Assembly: GCA_965262315.1 (NCBI GenBank)
Contig: CBDHFJ010000071.1
Coordinates: forward strand, 1 to 51,749
Direction of reading: 5' to 3'
Length of the DNA: 51,749 nt
Origin: JBCCFK01 sp965262315
Lineage (GTDB): Bacteria > Actinomycetota > Acidimicrobiia > Acidimicrobiales > UBA8592
Shown here: positions 10,492 to 18,633 of the stretch, one piece after another
Layout of the letters: each line of letters begins with the position of its first letter
Position numbering within the stretch: the first letter of the stretch is position 1
Notes under the pieces: model-generated
The model's database searches: none
Told to the model about the DNA's origin: nothing
The model's input: only the letters and a program-made list of their open reading frames with translations
Position numbers and translations under genes: made by a program

Positions 10492-10887
10492 ATGGCCAAG
10501 AAATCCCTCGGCGAAACCCTGCGCAAGAAGGAACGCGTCAAGGCCGCGGTCGACCTTCGCGGCGTGCCCGAGGGGACCGAGGGCCGGGTCATCATCTCCA
10601 ACGGTTTCGACTGGGTTCGTTACTGGGTGGCCTTCGACAACGGCGTGGAGATGGGCTCGCTGCACCGGGACAAGCTGGTCCGCGTCAAGGAGTGGGACCG
10701 GTACCTGGTCGACCGTGAGCTCGCGGCCGAGCGCGCGGCTGTCGCCGCCGAGGCCGGTGACGACGCCGATGCGGCCGGGGCCGACGGAGGCGCCGGCGAC
10801 GGCGCCACTGTCAACGGCGTGCCGGTCCCCCAGCTGTTGCTGGACCGCACCAAGGCTGCGCTGGAACGCTTCGGCGTCTCCCGCTGA
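10492..10887 (+). CDS. conserved small protein of unknown function, acidic C-terminal linker
   Basis: 131 residues from ATG 10492, with CGGAG at 10481-10485 as ribosome-binding site. The N-terminal 75 residues are a compact domain (M-A-K-K-S-L-G-E-T-L-R-K-K-E start, then a beta-rich stretch around G-R-V-I-I-S-N-G-F-D-W-V-R-Y-W-V-A-F). A Gly/Ala/Asp-rich linker and a C-terminal helix (L-L-L-D-R-T-K-A-A-L-E-R-F-G-V) follow. The beta-rich part resembles a small barrel that could bind nucleic acid or ligand, but I do not recognise the family. Codon use and GC pattern are those of a real gene. A TACCGT box at 10449-10454 could be its -10 element. Confidence 0.7.
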   Translation: MAKKSLGETLRKKERVKAAVDLRGVPEGTEGRVIISNGFDWVRYWVAFDNGVEMGSLHRDKLVRVKEWDRYLVDRELAAERAAVAAEAGDDADAAGADGGAGDGATVNGVPVPQLLLDRTKAALERFGVSR

Positions 10888-10927
10888 GCGTCGAATCCGC
10901 GGTGGGCGCCGCCGACCGCCGCTGCGC

Positions 10928-12637
10928 TCAGCCGATCGCGATCAGGTCGACCACGAACACCAGGGTCTCGCCGGGAGCGATCAGCCCATCACCTGCGCCG
11001 GTCTCGCCGTACGCGAGCTCCGGTGGGATCACGAGCTGACGACGTCCACCGGCCTGCATCCCGACCAGGCCCTGATCCCAACCCGGGATCACCTGGCCGA
11101 CGCCGAGTGCCAGCGGGAACAGCGCTTCGTTGCCACGGTCCCAGGAGGCGTCGAACTGCTCGCCCGTGGACTGGGACACGCCGACGTAGTGCACCCAGAG
11201 GGTGTCGCCGGGCTGGGCCCCGTCACCGGTGCCGGTCACCAGGTCCGTCACCTCGACGCTCGGTGACGAGCCGACCGCGATCAGATCGACCACGAAGACC
11301 AGCGTCTCGCCCGGACCGATGTTCTCGCCGGACCCCGTGTCGCCGTACGCCTGGTCCGCCGGGATCACCAGCTCGCGCCGACCACCGACCGCCATACCGG
11401 CGATGCCGTCGTCCCAGCCCTGGATCACCTGGCGCTGGCCGAGCACGAAGGTGAACGGCTGGTCTCGGTCCCAGGACGAGTCGAACTCGACACCGGTCGA
11501 TTGCGCCACACCCACGTACTGCATCACCAGCGTCGAGCCGGCGGTGGCCACGGTGCCCTCGCCCTCGACGAGGTCGGTGACCCCCAGCTCGTCGACCGGT
11601 GCGTCCGGGACCGTCACGTCGGGCTTGGTCAGGTCTGGCCCTTGCAGCCCCAACAACTCGACCACGTAGACGACCCTGTCCTCCTCCACGGTGGGGGTGG
11701 ACCCGTCGGCCGTCTCCTGGGCCGGCACCAGGATCTCGCGCAGACCGCCCACGGCCATGCCTTCGACTCCGACCGCGAGCTCGTCGGCAACCAGGCCGTC
11801 GGTCTCCCCCACGGTGAACGTGCGTGCCGCACCGGGCCCCCAGACGACCTCACGGTCGGTGCCGTCGGCGGCCACGGCCACGTAGCGGGCGGCCACCAGG
11901 TCGCCGGCCTCGGCGACCGCACCGTCGCCGTCGGCGAGATCGGTGATGGCGACCTCACCGTCCGCCGGGTTCTCGGGGACCTCCACCTCGGGGCGGACGC
12001 CGACCGCCGCCGGCGGCTCGGCCGGAACGTCGACCTCCGGCTTGGTGGCATCCGCGGGCACGAGGCCCACGAGGTCCACGACGAAGATCAGCGTCTCGTT
12101 CGGGCCGACCGCGCCCGTGCCGGAGCCGGTCTCGCCGTACGCCTGGTCGGGCGGGATGACCAGCTCACGCCGGCCACCGACCGCCATGCCTTCGATGCCG
12201 TCGTCCCACCCCTGGATGACCCGGCCCTCGCCCAACGTGAAGGTGAGCGGCTGGCCGCGCTCCCAGGAGGCGTCGAACTGCAGGCCCTCGCTGTAGGTGA
12301 TGCCCACGTACTCCATGACGAGCACGTCGCCGGCCGCGGCCACCGCGCCGTCGCCGGTGACGATGTCGTCGACCACGAGCTCGGCGGGCGGGTCCCCGTC
12401 GGGAACGGTGACGAGCGGCTTCTGGGACAGGTCGGTGTTGTCGACCTCCCCGGTGGGCGTGGGTGTGGGGATCGCGTCCTCGCCCGGCTCAGCGGTTGGG
12501 GTCTCGACCGCGCCGTCGGCGCCTGCGGCGGCATCGTCGTCATCGCCGCCGCAGGCGGTGGCAACGAGAACGAACGCGGCCAGGACGGCCGCCAGACGGA
12601 TCAGAAGGTGCTTCGAGTGTGGCATTGAACTTCCCAT
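10928..12637 (-). CDS. lipoprotein with four tandem FKBP-type peptidyl-prolyl isomerase domains
   Basis: 569 residues from ATG 12637; a second in-frame ATG at 12625 is equally plausible. The lipobox is V-A-T-A-C29, followed by G-G-D-D-D-D and a Pro/Thr-rich linker. Four FKBP domains follow at about 86-193, 226-332, 350-456 and 460-569. Domains 1, 3 and 4 keep the FKBP pocket pattern (Tyr-Val, F-D or V/Q-F-D, V-I-x-G-W-D, A-Y-G-E/D-T-G). Domain 2 has lost it: E-V-V-W replaces the F-D region, L-V-A-D-E replaces I-x-G-W, and the A-Y-G loop is missing, so it is probably inactive. Known for the family: prolyl cis-trans isomerisation and chaperoning, here outside the membrane. Typical bacterial FKBPs have one domain. 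The strong similarity of domains 1, 3 and 4 implies internal duplication. Confidence 0.9.
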   Translation of the reverse strand: MGSSMPHSKHLLIRLAAVLAAFVLVATACGGDDDDAAAGADGAVETPTAEPGEDAIPTPTPTGEVDNTDLSQKPLVTVPDGDPPAELVVDDIVTGDGAVAAAGDVLVMEYVGITYSEGLQFDASWERGQPLTFTLGEGRVIQGWDDGIEGMAVGGRRELVIPPDQAYGETGSGTGAVGPNETLIFVVDLVGLVPADATKPEVDVPAEPPAAVGVRPEVEVPENPADGEVAITDLADGDGAVAEAGDLVAARYVAVAADGTDREVVWGPGAARTFTVGETDGLVADELAVGVEGMAVGGLREILVPAQETADGSTPTVEEDRVVYVVELLGLQGPDLTKPDVTVPDAPVDELGVTDLVEGEGTVATAGSTLVMQYVGVAQSTGVEFDSSWDRDQPFTFVLGQRQVIQGWDDGIAGMAVGGRRELVIPADQAYGDTGSGENIGPGETLVFVVDLIAVGSSPSVEVTDLVTGTGDGAQPGDTLWVHYVGVSQSTGEQFDASWDRGNEALFPLALGVGQVIPGWDQGLVGMQAGGRRQLVIPPELAYGETGAGDGLIAPGETLVFVVDLIAIG

Positions 12638-13025
12638 GTCTCGATCTGGCCGGGCACAGCCTACGGCGGCTGACGGAGTAACCGACCGCGCTCGGCCCCT
12701 CTCGTCCCCCGGGGCGGGGCGGTGTCGCCGGCGGTGCAGCCGCATCGCCGCACGCGTGGCGAGTGGGCAAGAAAACAGCACGTACGGGCATCGCACCGAC
12801 CCAGGAACGTGCGATGCCCGCCGTGCTTTGTGACCGACAGGAGGGGACCGTCGGCGGGCCGGGCAACCCGGCCGCTTGATGGGCCTCAACCTATGCAGAG
12901 CAGGTGAATCGGGAAGGCGCAGCACCTTGCAATTTCGTGAGTTCCAGGTGAACTCCAGTCAACGCTCCCGCGCCCCCCGGGAGCCCCGCCCGCGCGCCCC
13001 TGATCTCGGCGTCCCGCACCGCCGA
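12638..13025. other. 388-bp intergenic stretch with one terminator-like hairpin
   Basis: It lies between the start of the FKBP gene and the end of the DinB-like gene, both on the minus strand. It holds the hairpin at 12777-12827 and, at 12736-12766, a 31-bp stretch similar (about 26 matches) to one at 18017-18047 in another intergenic region. I see no credible gene in it. Confidence 0.6.
12777..12827 (-). terminator. strong intrinsic terminator hairpin
   Basis: CGGGCATCGCAC and GTGCGATGCCCG pair perfectly (12 bp) around a 12-nt loop. The stem is extended by AGCACG/CGTGCT beyond a small bulge. Read on the minus strand the hairpin is followed by GTTTTCTTG, a U-rich run. It would end transcripts coming from the DinB-like gene (stop at 13026) before they reach the FKBP gene. 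Confidence 0.65.
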
Positions 13026-13580
13026 TCAGACCGACGGCGCGGGGACGACGCGGCGGGCATCGTCGAGATGGTGGACCGCTTCGTGCCACGCGAACCGACC
13101 GAGCCCGGCCACGGTGAACGCCTTGCCCTCGCGAGTCGCAGGACGGTTCCATGCGGCGGCGCCCAAGGGCTGCAGGATGCCCGCGAGTTCGGTGGTGCCG
13201 CGATCGATGTCGTCGGCCACGGCGTCGGGATGCTGGGCCAGGTAGTGCTCATCGACGGCTGCCTGCTCGTGATCCCACCAGCCCAACTCGGGGTCGTAGA
13301 TCACCAGGGTCAGCTCGATGCGCCGGGCGAAGACGGACAACACATCGCGGACGTGGCATGCATACTCGATCGCAGCCCACTCGTCGGTGGTCCGGCGAAC
13401 ACACAGATCGTCGATGCCACCGGGGTGATCGGTGACGGCCACCAGGAACTCCCGCCACCGACGGCCGACGTCGACGACGGCCGCGGCGAGGTCACCCGAC
13501 GGAATCGCTGACGGGTCGTGACCGCAGTGAGGGCAGGCCTGATGCTGCACTGCCACGTAGTCGAATCCGGCGTCGGCCAT
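13026..13580 (-). CDS. DinB-superfamily protein
   Basis: 184 residues from ATG 13580 (M-A-D-A-G-F-D-Y); GGGAGGGG lies about 11 nt upstream. An ATG at 13619 lacks a ribosome-binding site. An N-terminal C-P-H-C-G segment could be a small metal site. The four-helix-bundle core has H-V-R-D-V-L and H-E-A-V-H-H-L-D-D, the spaced histidines that bind metal in DinB/YfiT/mycothiol-dependent enzymes. Known roles of the superfamily include thiol-dependent transferases and isomerases; the substrate here cannot be assigned. It is monocistronic in appearance. Confidence 0.75.
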   Translation of the reverse strand: MADAGFDYVAVQHQACPHCGHDPSAIPSGDLAAAVVDVGRRWREFLVAVTDHPGGIDDLCVRRTTDEWAAIEYACHVRDVLSVFARRIELTLVIYDPELGWWDHEQAAVDEHYLAQHPDAVADDIDRGTTELAGILQPLGAAAWNRPATREGKAFTVAGLGRFAWHEAVHHLDDARRVVPAPSV

Positions 13581-13725
13581 TGCGGATGCGCCCCTCCCGT
13601 CGCTGCCGAACGGCGGCATCGTACCGGGCGCCGCGAAGCCAGGTCGGCGCGTCGGACCGCCAGGCCCAGCCGAGCGCGGATGAGAGCCACGCCGCGCTCA
13701 GCGCCCACCACCGTGGGTGCCGAAG

Positions 13726-14400
13726 TCAGGACGTGGCGACGGTTCTCGGGTAGAGGAACCGCACCGCGGCGAATCCGATCAGGGCCCCGATCACCTGGAA
13801 CCCGATGAACGCCGGGGCGTCCGCCGGGTCGATCCCGGCAAAGGTGTCCGACACCGTCCGCCCCAGCGTGACCGCCGGGTTGGCGAAGCTCGTGGACGAG
13901 GTGAAGTAGTAGGCGGCCAGGATGTAGGACGCGACCGCGAGGGGGATCCACTCGTCCTTGGCATTGCGCACCATCGAGAAGATCAACAGGATCAGCCCGA
14001 AGGTGGCGACCACCTCCCCGAGCCAGATGGGGCCGCCGTCCCGGGCCTTGTCGGACCAGTGGACCGCGTCGAGATCGAACATCAGGTTGGCGAGGATCCC
14101 GCCACAGACTGCGCCGGCGACCTGGACCGGCACATACGCGATCAGCGCGCCTCGCGACAGGCCACCGAAGAGATGGTCGACGAGCGACACCACCGGGTTG
14201 AAGTGGGCCCCGGACACGGGACCGAAGATCAAGATGAGCGCCACCAGGGCTCCGAAGGTCGCCACCGCGTTCTGGAGCAACACGAGTCCGACGTCGTCGG
14301 AGAGCTCGTCGGCCATGATGCCTGAGCCCAGGACGGCGGTGACGAGGAGGCCGGTGCCGATGAACTCGCCGAGGAGGCGACGGGGGAGCTCGTCGGTCAT
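13726..14400 (-). CDS. MIP-family channel (aquaporin/glycerol facilitator)
   Basis: 224 residues with six membrane helices and two re-entrant loops. The first loop carries G-A-H-F-N68-P69-V70, a variant of NPA; the second carries N174-P-A176-V-T-L-G-R181, the canonical form with the selectivity-filter Arg. MIP channels pass water, glycerol or small neutral solutes such as arsenite. NPV in loop B is found in some bacterial members, so the solute is not certain. The gene is divergent from the small coupled gene at 14461. Confidence 0.9.
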   Translation of the reverse strand: MTDELPRRLLGEFIGTGLLVTAVLGSGIMADELSDDVGLVLLQNAVATFGALVALILIFGPVSGAHFNPVVSLVDHLFGGLSRGALIAYVPVQVAGAVCGGILANLMFDLDAVHWSDKARDGGPIWLGEVVATFGLILLIFSMVRNAKDEWIPLAVASYILAAYYFTSSTSFANPAVTLGRTVSDTFAGIDPADAPAFIGFQVIGALIGFAAVRFLYPRTVATS

Positions 14401-14460
14401 GGGAGTCGGCGACCGTGATCGACCGTCGTGGGCGGTGTTGGCATGGCAGCATTATCGGCG

Positions 14461-14733
14461 ATGACTCCTGCACAGGCGATGAAGGCCCTCGAAGCGGCGG
14501 GCACCGAGCAGCACGACGCGCGCATGCTCGCGACCACGGTGGCCGACCCGGTGGCCATGAATCGGCGCGACCTCGACCGCCGGATCGGCGCGGCGGACAA
14601 CCACGTCCTGAGCGATGCGGTCGCCGAGCTCACGGCCCGGACCGAGCACGCGGCGTCGCGCACCGACAAGGGGATCGGCAACGCCATCCCCTGTCCGGAA
14701 CGCATGTGGTACCGCAAGCCGGCAGGCTCGTGA
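14461..14733 (+). CDS. small protein of unknown function, translationally coupled to an aminotransferase
   Basis: 90 residues from ATG 14461 (alternatives at 14443 and 14428). It has a mostly helical, charged N-terminal part and a distinctive C-terminus G-N-A-I-P-C-P-E-R-M-W-Y-R-K-P-A-G-S. I do not recognise the family. Support for a real gene: its stop overlaps the GTG of the aminotransferase (GTGA at 14730-14733), it is co-oriented with that gene, and it is divergent from the aquaporin gene. The C-P-E-R-M-W motif and compact size would suit a substrate-binding or regulatory partner, but that is only a guess. Confidence 0.6.
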   Translation: MTPAQAMKALEAAGTEQHDARMLATTVADPVAMNRRDLDRRIGAADNHVLSDAVAELTARTEHAASRTDKGIGNAIPCPERMWYRKPAGS

Positions 14734-15893
14734 GCATGGCCGACCGACCGGCCCCGTCTCGGCGCGGCGACATCCCGCCGTTCTACGTGATGGAGGTGAT
14801 GCGGGCGACCGCCGAACGCGAAGCCGCGGGCGGTGACGTGCTCCACCTCGAGGTCGGGCAGCCGTCCACCCCAGCCCCCGCAGGCGCCCGCGACGCCGCC
14901 CACCACGCCATCGACGTCGACGTCCTCGGCTACACCACCGCACTCGGGGACGACGCGCTTCGCCGTCGGATCACACAGCACTACCGCGACTGGTACGAGG
15001 CAGACGTCGCACCGGGGCGGGTCGCGATCACCATGGGGGCGTCCGGAGGCTGCGTGCTCGCCTTCCTGGCATGCTTCGACGTCGGCGACCGGGTGGCCGT
15101 CCTGTCGCCCGGCTACCCGTGCTACCGGAACATGCTGCGGGCGTTCGAGGTCGAGGTGGTCGACGTTCCGGTCGGTCCCGAGACCCGCTTCCAGCCCACG
15201 CCGGAGCTCCTGGACGCGCATCTCCCGCTCGACGGCCTGGTCGTGGCCTCACCCTCGAACCCCACGGGCACGATGATCGGACCGAGCGAGATGGACACCC
15301 TGTTGGGGTGGTGCGCCGCAAACGGCGTGCGCCTGATCTCCGACGAGATCTATCACGGCATCTGTTTCGACCAGCCGGGCGCGACGGCGTGGCGGCCCGA
15401 TGGCGACGCCGTCGTGGTGAACAGCTTCTCCAAGTACTTCTCGATGACGGGATGGCGCCTGGGGTGGCTGCTCACGCCGGCCTCGTTGGCCGAGCGGGTC
15501 GAGCGCCTGGCCCAGAACCTCTTCATCGCGGCCCCGACCGTCAGCCAGCGAGCGGGCCTGGCCGCGTTCGACTGCACGGACGAGCTCGAAGCCAACGTGG
15601 CCCGCTACCGCCGCAACCGGGACATCCTGTTGTCCGGCCTGCCCGGCGCGGGCTTGGACCGACTGGCCCCGACCGACGGCGCGTTCTACGTGTGGGCTGC
15701 CACTGATCACCTGGCCGACGACAGCCAGGAACTGTGCGCCGAGTGGCTCGCCGACCTGGGCGTCGCGGCCACTCCCGGGATCGATTTCGACCCCAGCCGC
15801 GGCCGCGGCTACGTCCGGTTCTCCTTCGCCGGATCCGAGGCGGACATGACCGAGGCGGTCCGCCGGCTCACCGACTGGTATCAGCGCCGCTGA
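14730..15893 (+). CDS. PLP-dependent class I/II aminotransferase
   Basis: 387 residues from GTG 14730 (ATG 14736 is an alternative). It is a fold-type I enzyme: Y-T-T-A-L-G-D near the N-terminus, S-P-S-N-P-T-G (phosphate and cofactor contact), S-D-E-I-Y-H-G, and the Schiff-base Lys in N-S-F-S-K-Y-F-S-M-T-G-W-R-L-G-W, with the carboxylate-binding Arg in R-F-S-F-A. Close families are aspartate/aromatic aminotransferases and MalY/PatB. The M-T-G-W-R-L-G-W pattern fits the aspartate-like I-gamma subgroup. The amino donor cannot be fixed from sequence. Its 3' end overlaps the end of the convergent sensor kinase gene by 13 bp. Confidence 0.9.
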   Translation: MSMADRPAPSRRGDIPPFYVMEVMRATAEREAAGGDVLHLEVGQPSTPAPAGARDAAHHAIDVDVLGYTTALGDDALRRRITQHYRDWYEADVAPGRVAITMGASGGCVLAFLACFDVGDRVAVLSPGYPCYRNMLRAFEVEVVDVPVGPETRFQPTPELLDAHLPLDGLVVASPSNPTGTMIGPSEMDTLLGWCAANGVRLISDEIYHGICFDQPGATAWRPDGDAVVVNSFSKYFSMTGWRLGWLLTPASLAERVERLAQNLFIAAPTVSQRAGLAAFDCTDELEANVARYRRNRDILLSGLPGAGLDRLAPTDGAFYVWAATDHLADDSQELCAEWLADLGVAATPGIDFDPSRGRGYVRFSFAGSEADMTEAVRRLTDWYQRR

Positions 15894-17254
15894 TCCTCGA
15901 CGGTGTCGATGGGAAGCTCGAACCCGACCACCACACCCCCACCCTCGTCGGGGTCACGCACGAAGCAATGGCCGCCGTGGCTCCCGACGATGTCGGCGAC
16001 GATCGACAACCCCAGCCCCGAGCCGGGCGCCGAACGGGTCTCGACCGCTCGGTAGAAGCGACTGAAGACGTGGTCGCGGTCCGTCGCCGCGATGCCGGGG
16101 CCGTGGTCCCTGACCTCGACCGTCCCGCCGGCGACCCGGACCTCGATGGCGGAGGGTTCAGGGCTGAACTTGGCGGCGTTGTCGACCAGGTTCCACAGGG
16201 CCCGGTCGAGCAGCGATCGCCGGCCGGCGATCGTCGCCGCTTCGTCGGTCCGGACGTCGACCGGCCGGTCGTAGCGGCGGCGAGCGCGGTCGGCCACGTC
16301 GGCGGCGACCGCCGCCAGGTCGACCGGCACGACCGGTTCGTCCGGCCGCCGACTCGCGGTGGACAGCTCGACCAGCTCGCCGACGAGGGCACCGAGCTCG
16401 TCGAGCTCTCGACTCACGTCGTCGAGGATCTCCCGTCTCTCCTCGTCGTCGATCGAGCGGGCGCGGCGCAGCAGGTCGACGTTGGTTCGCATGCTGGTGA
16501 GCGGAGTCCGCAGCTCGTGGCTGGCGTCGACGACCAGTCGCTGCTGCTGGCGACGACTGGTGTCGAGCGCGCTCAGCATGGTGTCGAAGCTGCGGGCGAG
16601 CCGACCCACCTCGTCGTTGCCCCGGTCGGCGCCGATGGACGCGGTCAGCTCCTGGGTGGTGGCGACGTGCTCCGCCGTCCGCGTGAGCTCTCGCACCGGC
16701 TGCGACAGCCGGCCGCCGACGATCCAGCCGGCGAGCGCCGCCAGCGCGGCACCCACCAGTCCCGTCCAGACCGCCCGCCGCGTGAGGTCATCGATGGCGC
16801 CGGAGACCTCGCTCAGGTCCCGACCGATCATCACCGCGATCCCGAGCCGGTTGACCGGCACGGTCAGGACGCGGTGGTCGACGCCCTCGATGTCCACCGT
16901 GCGCAGCGACGGCTCGCCGCTGCGCGTCACCTCGAGATCCTCGTCGGAGACGGGAAGCTCCACGTCGGTCAACGGCACGACCGTGCCGTCGGTGACGATG
17001 AGCTGGGCGATGGCATCGTCCTGGGAGAAGCGGCCGCCGACGAACGGCCCTCGACCGAACCCGCCCCGCCGACTCGACCCCGGATCGACCAGCTCGGGGA
17101 CCGAGGTCAGCTGGTCTGCGCGATCGGTGAGGAACGCGTCCACCTCACCGATGAGCTCGTCCTCGGCATCGTCGACCAGGAGCCAACCGGTCGCCGCGAT
17201 GGCACCGGCCACGAGCACGGCGGTGCCGAGGGCGAACCGGGTCCGGAGGTTCAC
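15881..17254 (-). CDS. two-component sensor histidine kinase, MprB/OmpR-partner type
   Basis: 457 residues. It has a short N-terminal anchor helix, an extracytoplasmic sensor of about 130 residues rich in Asp and with an R-G-G-F-G-R-G stretch, a second helix (about 167-188), a HAMP domain, a HisKA H-box (D-A-S-H-E-L-R-T-P-L-T-S), and an HATPase domain with N-box L-W-N-L-V-D-N-A-A-K-F-S and G-boxes D-H-G-P-G-I and G-S-G-L-G-L-S-I-V. It autophosphorylates on His and passes phosphate to the response regulator gene upstream, with which it overlaps by 4 bp (17251-17254). The stimulus is unknown; envelope stress is the usual role of MprB relatives. Confidence 0.92.
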   Translation of the reverse strand: MNLRTRFALGTAVLVAGAIAATGWLLVDDAEDELIGEVDAFLTDRADQLTSVPELVDPGSSRRGGFGRGPFVGGRFSQDDAIAQLIVTDGTVVPLTDVELPVSDEDLEVTRSGEPSLRTVDIEGVDHRVLTVPVNRLGIAVMIGRDLSEVSGAIDDLTRRAVWTGLVGAALAALAGWIVGGRLSQPVRELTRTAEHVATTQELTASIGADRGNDEVGRLARSFDTMLSALDTSRRQQQRLVVDASHELRTPLTSMRTNVDLLRRARSIDDEERREILDDVSRELDELGALVGELVELSTASRRPDEPVVPVDLAAVAADVADRARRRYDRPVDVRTDEAATIAGRRSLLDRALWNLVDNAAKFSPEPSAIEVRVAGGTVEVRDHGPGIAATDRDHVFSRFYRAVETRSAPGSGLGLSIVADIVGSHGGHCFVRDPDEGGGVVVGFELPIDTVEDQRR

Positions 17255-17943
17255 GGCGCCCGAACGGTGTAGCCGACGCCACGGACCGTGTGGATCAGGC
17301 GGGCGCGACCCTCGGCCTCGGTCTTGCGACGGAGGTAGCCGATGTAGACGTCGAGCGACTTCGACGACGTCTCGAAGTCGTACCCCCAGATGCGCTCGTA
17401 GATGGTGTCGCGACTGAGCACGATGTCGACGTTGCGCACCAGGAGCTCGAGCAGGTCGAACTCGGTCTTGGTGAGATCGATCTCGTCGCCTTCACGGGTG
17501 ACCCGCCGCGAGGCCGTGTCCAAGGTGAGATCCCCCACCGTGACGGGCCCGTCCGCGTTCGGGTCGCCGGTCCGCCGCAGCAGCGCCCGCACCCGGGCCA
17601 GGAGCTCATCGAGCGCGAACGGCTTCACGAGGTAGTCGTCGGCCCCGGCGTCGAGGCCGGCGACCCGGTCGGAGACCTCGTGGCGCGCCGTGAGCACCAG
17701 GATGGGCGTCCGGTCTCCCCGGTGCCGCAGCGTGCGACAGACCGAGAGTCCGTCCACGTGGGGCATCTGGATGTCGAGGAGGTACAGGTCCGGCGGGTTC
17801 GCGGACGCCAGCTCGAGCGCATGAGCACCGTCGGTGGCCAGGTCGACGCGATACCCCTCGAACCGCAGCGCGCGGTCGAGGGCGTCGCGTACTCCCTTGT
17901 CGTCCTCGGCCACCAACAATCGTGACACCATGCCCACGGTCAT
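17251..17943 (-). CDS. OmpR-family response regulator, MprA-like
   Basis: 230 residues from ATG 17943; ATG 17931 is an alternative. The receiver domain has acidic pocket E-D-D, phospho-acceptor D57 in L-L-D-I-Q-M-P, T-A in L-V-L-T-A-R and K in Y-L-V-K-P-F. A winged-helix domain ends the protein, with V-Y-I-G-Y-L-R-R-K and I-H-T-V-R-G-V-G-Y. It forms a coupled operon with the kinase at 15881-17254. A TACGCT box lies 6 nt before ATG 17943, and a candidate tandem binding site lies about 40-60 bp upstream, which suggests autoregulation. Confidence 0.93.
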   Translation of the reverse strand: MTVGMVSRLLVAEDDKGVRDALDRALRFEGYRVDLATDGAHALELASANPPDLYLLDIQMPHVDGLSVCRTLRHRGDRTPILVLTARHEVSDRVAGLDAGADDYLVKPFALDELLARVRALLRRTGDPNADGPVTVGDLTLDTASRRVTREGDEIDLTKTEFDLLELLVRNVDIVLSRDTIYERIWGYDFETSSKSLDVYIGYLRRKTEAEGRARLIHTVRGVGYTVRAP

Positions 17944-17949
17944 GCCGCA

Positions 17950-17955
17950 AGCGTA
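17950..17955 (-). promoter_or_regulatory. -10 box of the response-regulator operon, leaderless arrangement
   Basis: Read on the minus strand TACGCT ends 6 nt before ATG 17943. That spacing places the transcription start at the start codon. Confidence 0.4.
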
Positions 17956-17982
17956 TGTGCGCGAGCCGCGCCGCCCGGACCG

Positions 17983-18002
17983 CTCTTACCGACTTCTTAG
18001 GA
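17983..18002 (-). promoter_or_regulatory. candidate OmpR-type direct-repeat site
   Basis: On the minus strand TAAGAAGTCGG is followed at once by TAAGAGCGG: two TAAGA half-sites spaced 11 bp, the usual one-turn spacing for OmpR/PhoB-class regulators. It lies upstream of the response regulator's own -10 box. Binding is inferred. Confidence 0.35.
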
Positions 18003-18056
18003 CCACCGCCTCCGGCGCAGCCGCAGCGCCACAAGCGTGGCGATTGCGGGCGCATC

Positions 18057-18085
18057 TTGTGTCGGACGTCACACATCGGTACCGT
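18057..18085 (+). promoter_or_regulatory. sigma70-type promoter of the CBS gene
   Basis: TTGTGT (18057-18062), a 17-bp spacer and TACCGT (18080-18085) lie upstream of the CBS-domain gene. They imply a leader of about 108 nt. The spacer contains GGACGTCACAC, which forms weak dyad symmetry with the -35. Confidence 0.4.
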
Positions 18086-18199
18086 GGTGGTGGGTCCATC
18101 AACGGAGACGGACCGGACGTGCAGGAACCATTCGAGGTTCCGTCAGCCGACGTCCGGGTACGTCCCGGGCGTCCAGCCCGAACTGGAGGCAGACCCCTC

Positions 18200-18619
18200 A
18201 TGCGTGTTGCCGATCTTCTCGCAGGCAAAGGCGACCTCGTCGTCACCATCCACCCCGACACCTCACTCGAACAGGCGGCCAAACAACTCGCCCGGTACGG
18301 CTTCGGCGTGCTCGTCGCGTCCGAGGACGGCCGTGTGGTGTCGGGCATCCTCTCCGAGCGCGACATCGTCCGGAAGATCGCCGAGGTCGGGGCCAAGGGT
18401 CTCGACATCAAGACTCGATCGATCATGACCAGGCACGTGCAGACGTGCACTGTCGACGACACCCTCGACGATCTCATGCGCCGCATGACCGAGGGCCGCT
18501 TCCGTCACATGCCGGTGATCGATGCCGACGAGCACGTGTGCGGCATGGTGTCGATGAGCGACCTGGTGAAGCGCCGGGTGGAGGAACTCGAGCAGGTGCT
18601 CGTCTCCTCCGGCCACTGA
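18200..18619 (+). CDS. CBS-domain-pair protein
   Basis: 139 residues from ATG 18200, with GGAGG at 18185-18189. It consists almost entirely of two CBS motifs (about 1-65 and 72-132), including G-I-L-S-E-R-D-I-V-R-K-I and M-V-S-M-S-D-L-V-K-R-R, a Bateman module. Such modules bind AMP, ATP or SAM and act as energy sensors; stand-alone versions often regulate a partner in trans. The gene is convergent with the AceK fusion (15 bp between stops). AceK is known to respond to adenine nucleotides, so the proximity is suggestive, but no functional link is shown by the sequence. Confidence 0.9.
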   Translation: MRVADLLAGKGDLVVTIHPDTSLEQAAKQLARYGFGVLVASEDGRVVSGILSERDIVRKIAEVGAKGLDIKTRSIMTRHVQTCTVDDTLDDLMRRMTEGRFRHMPVIDADEHVCGMVSMSDLVKRRVEELEQVLVSSGH

Positions 18620-18633
18620 GCCCTTCGGCGGGG

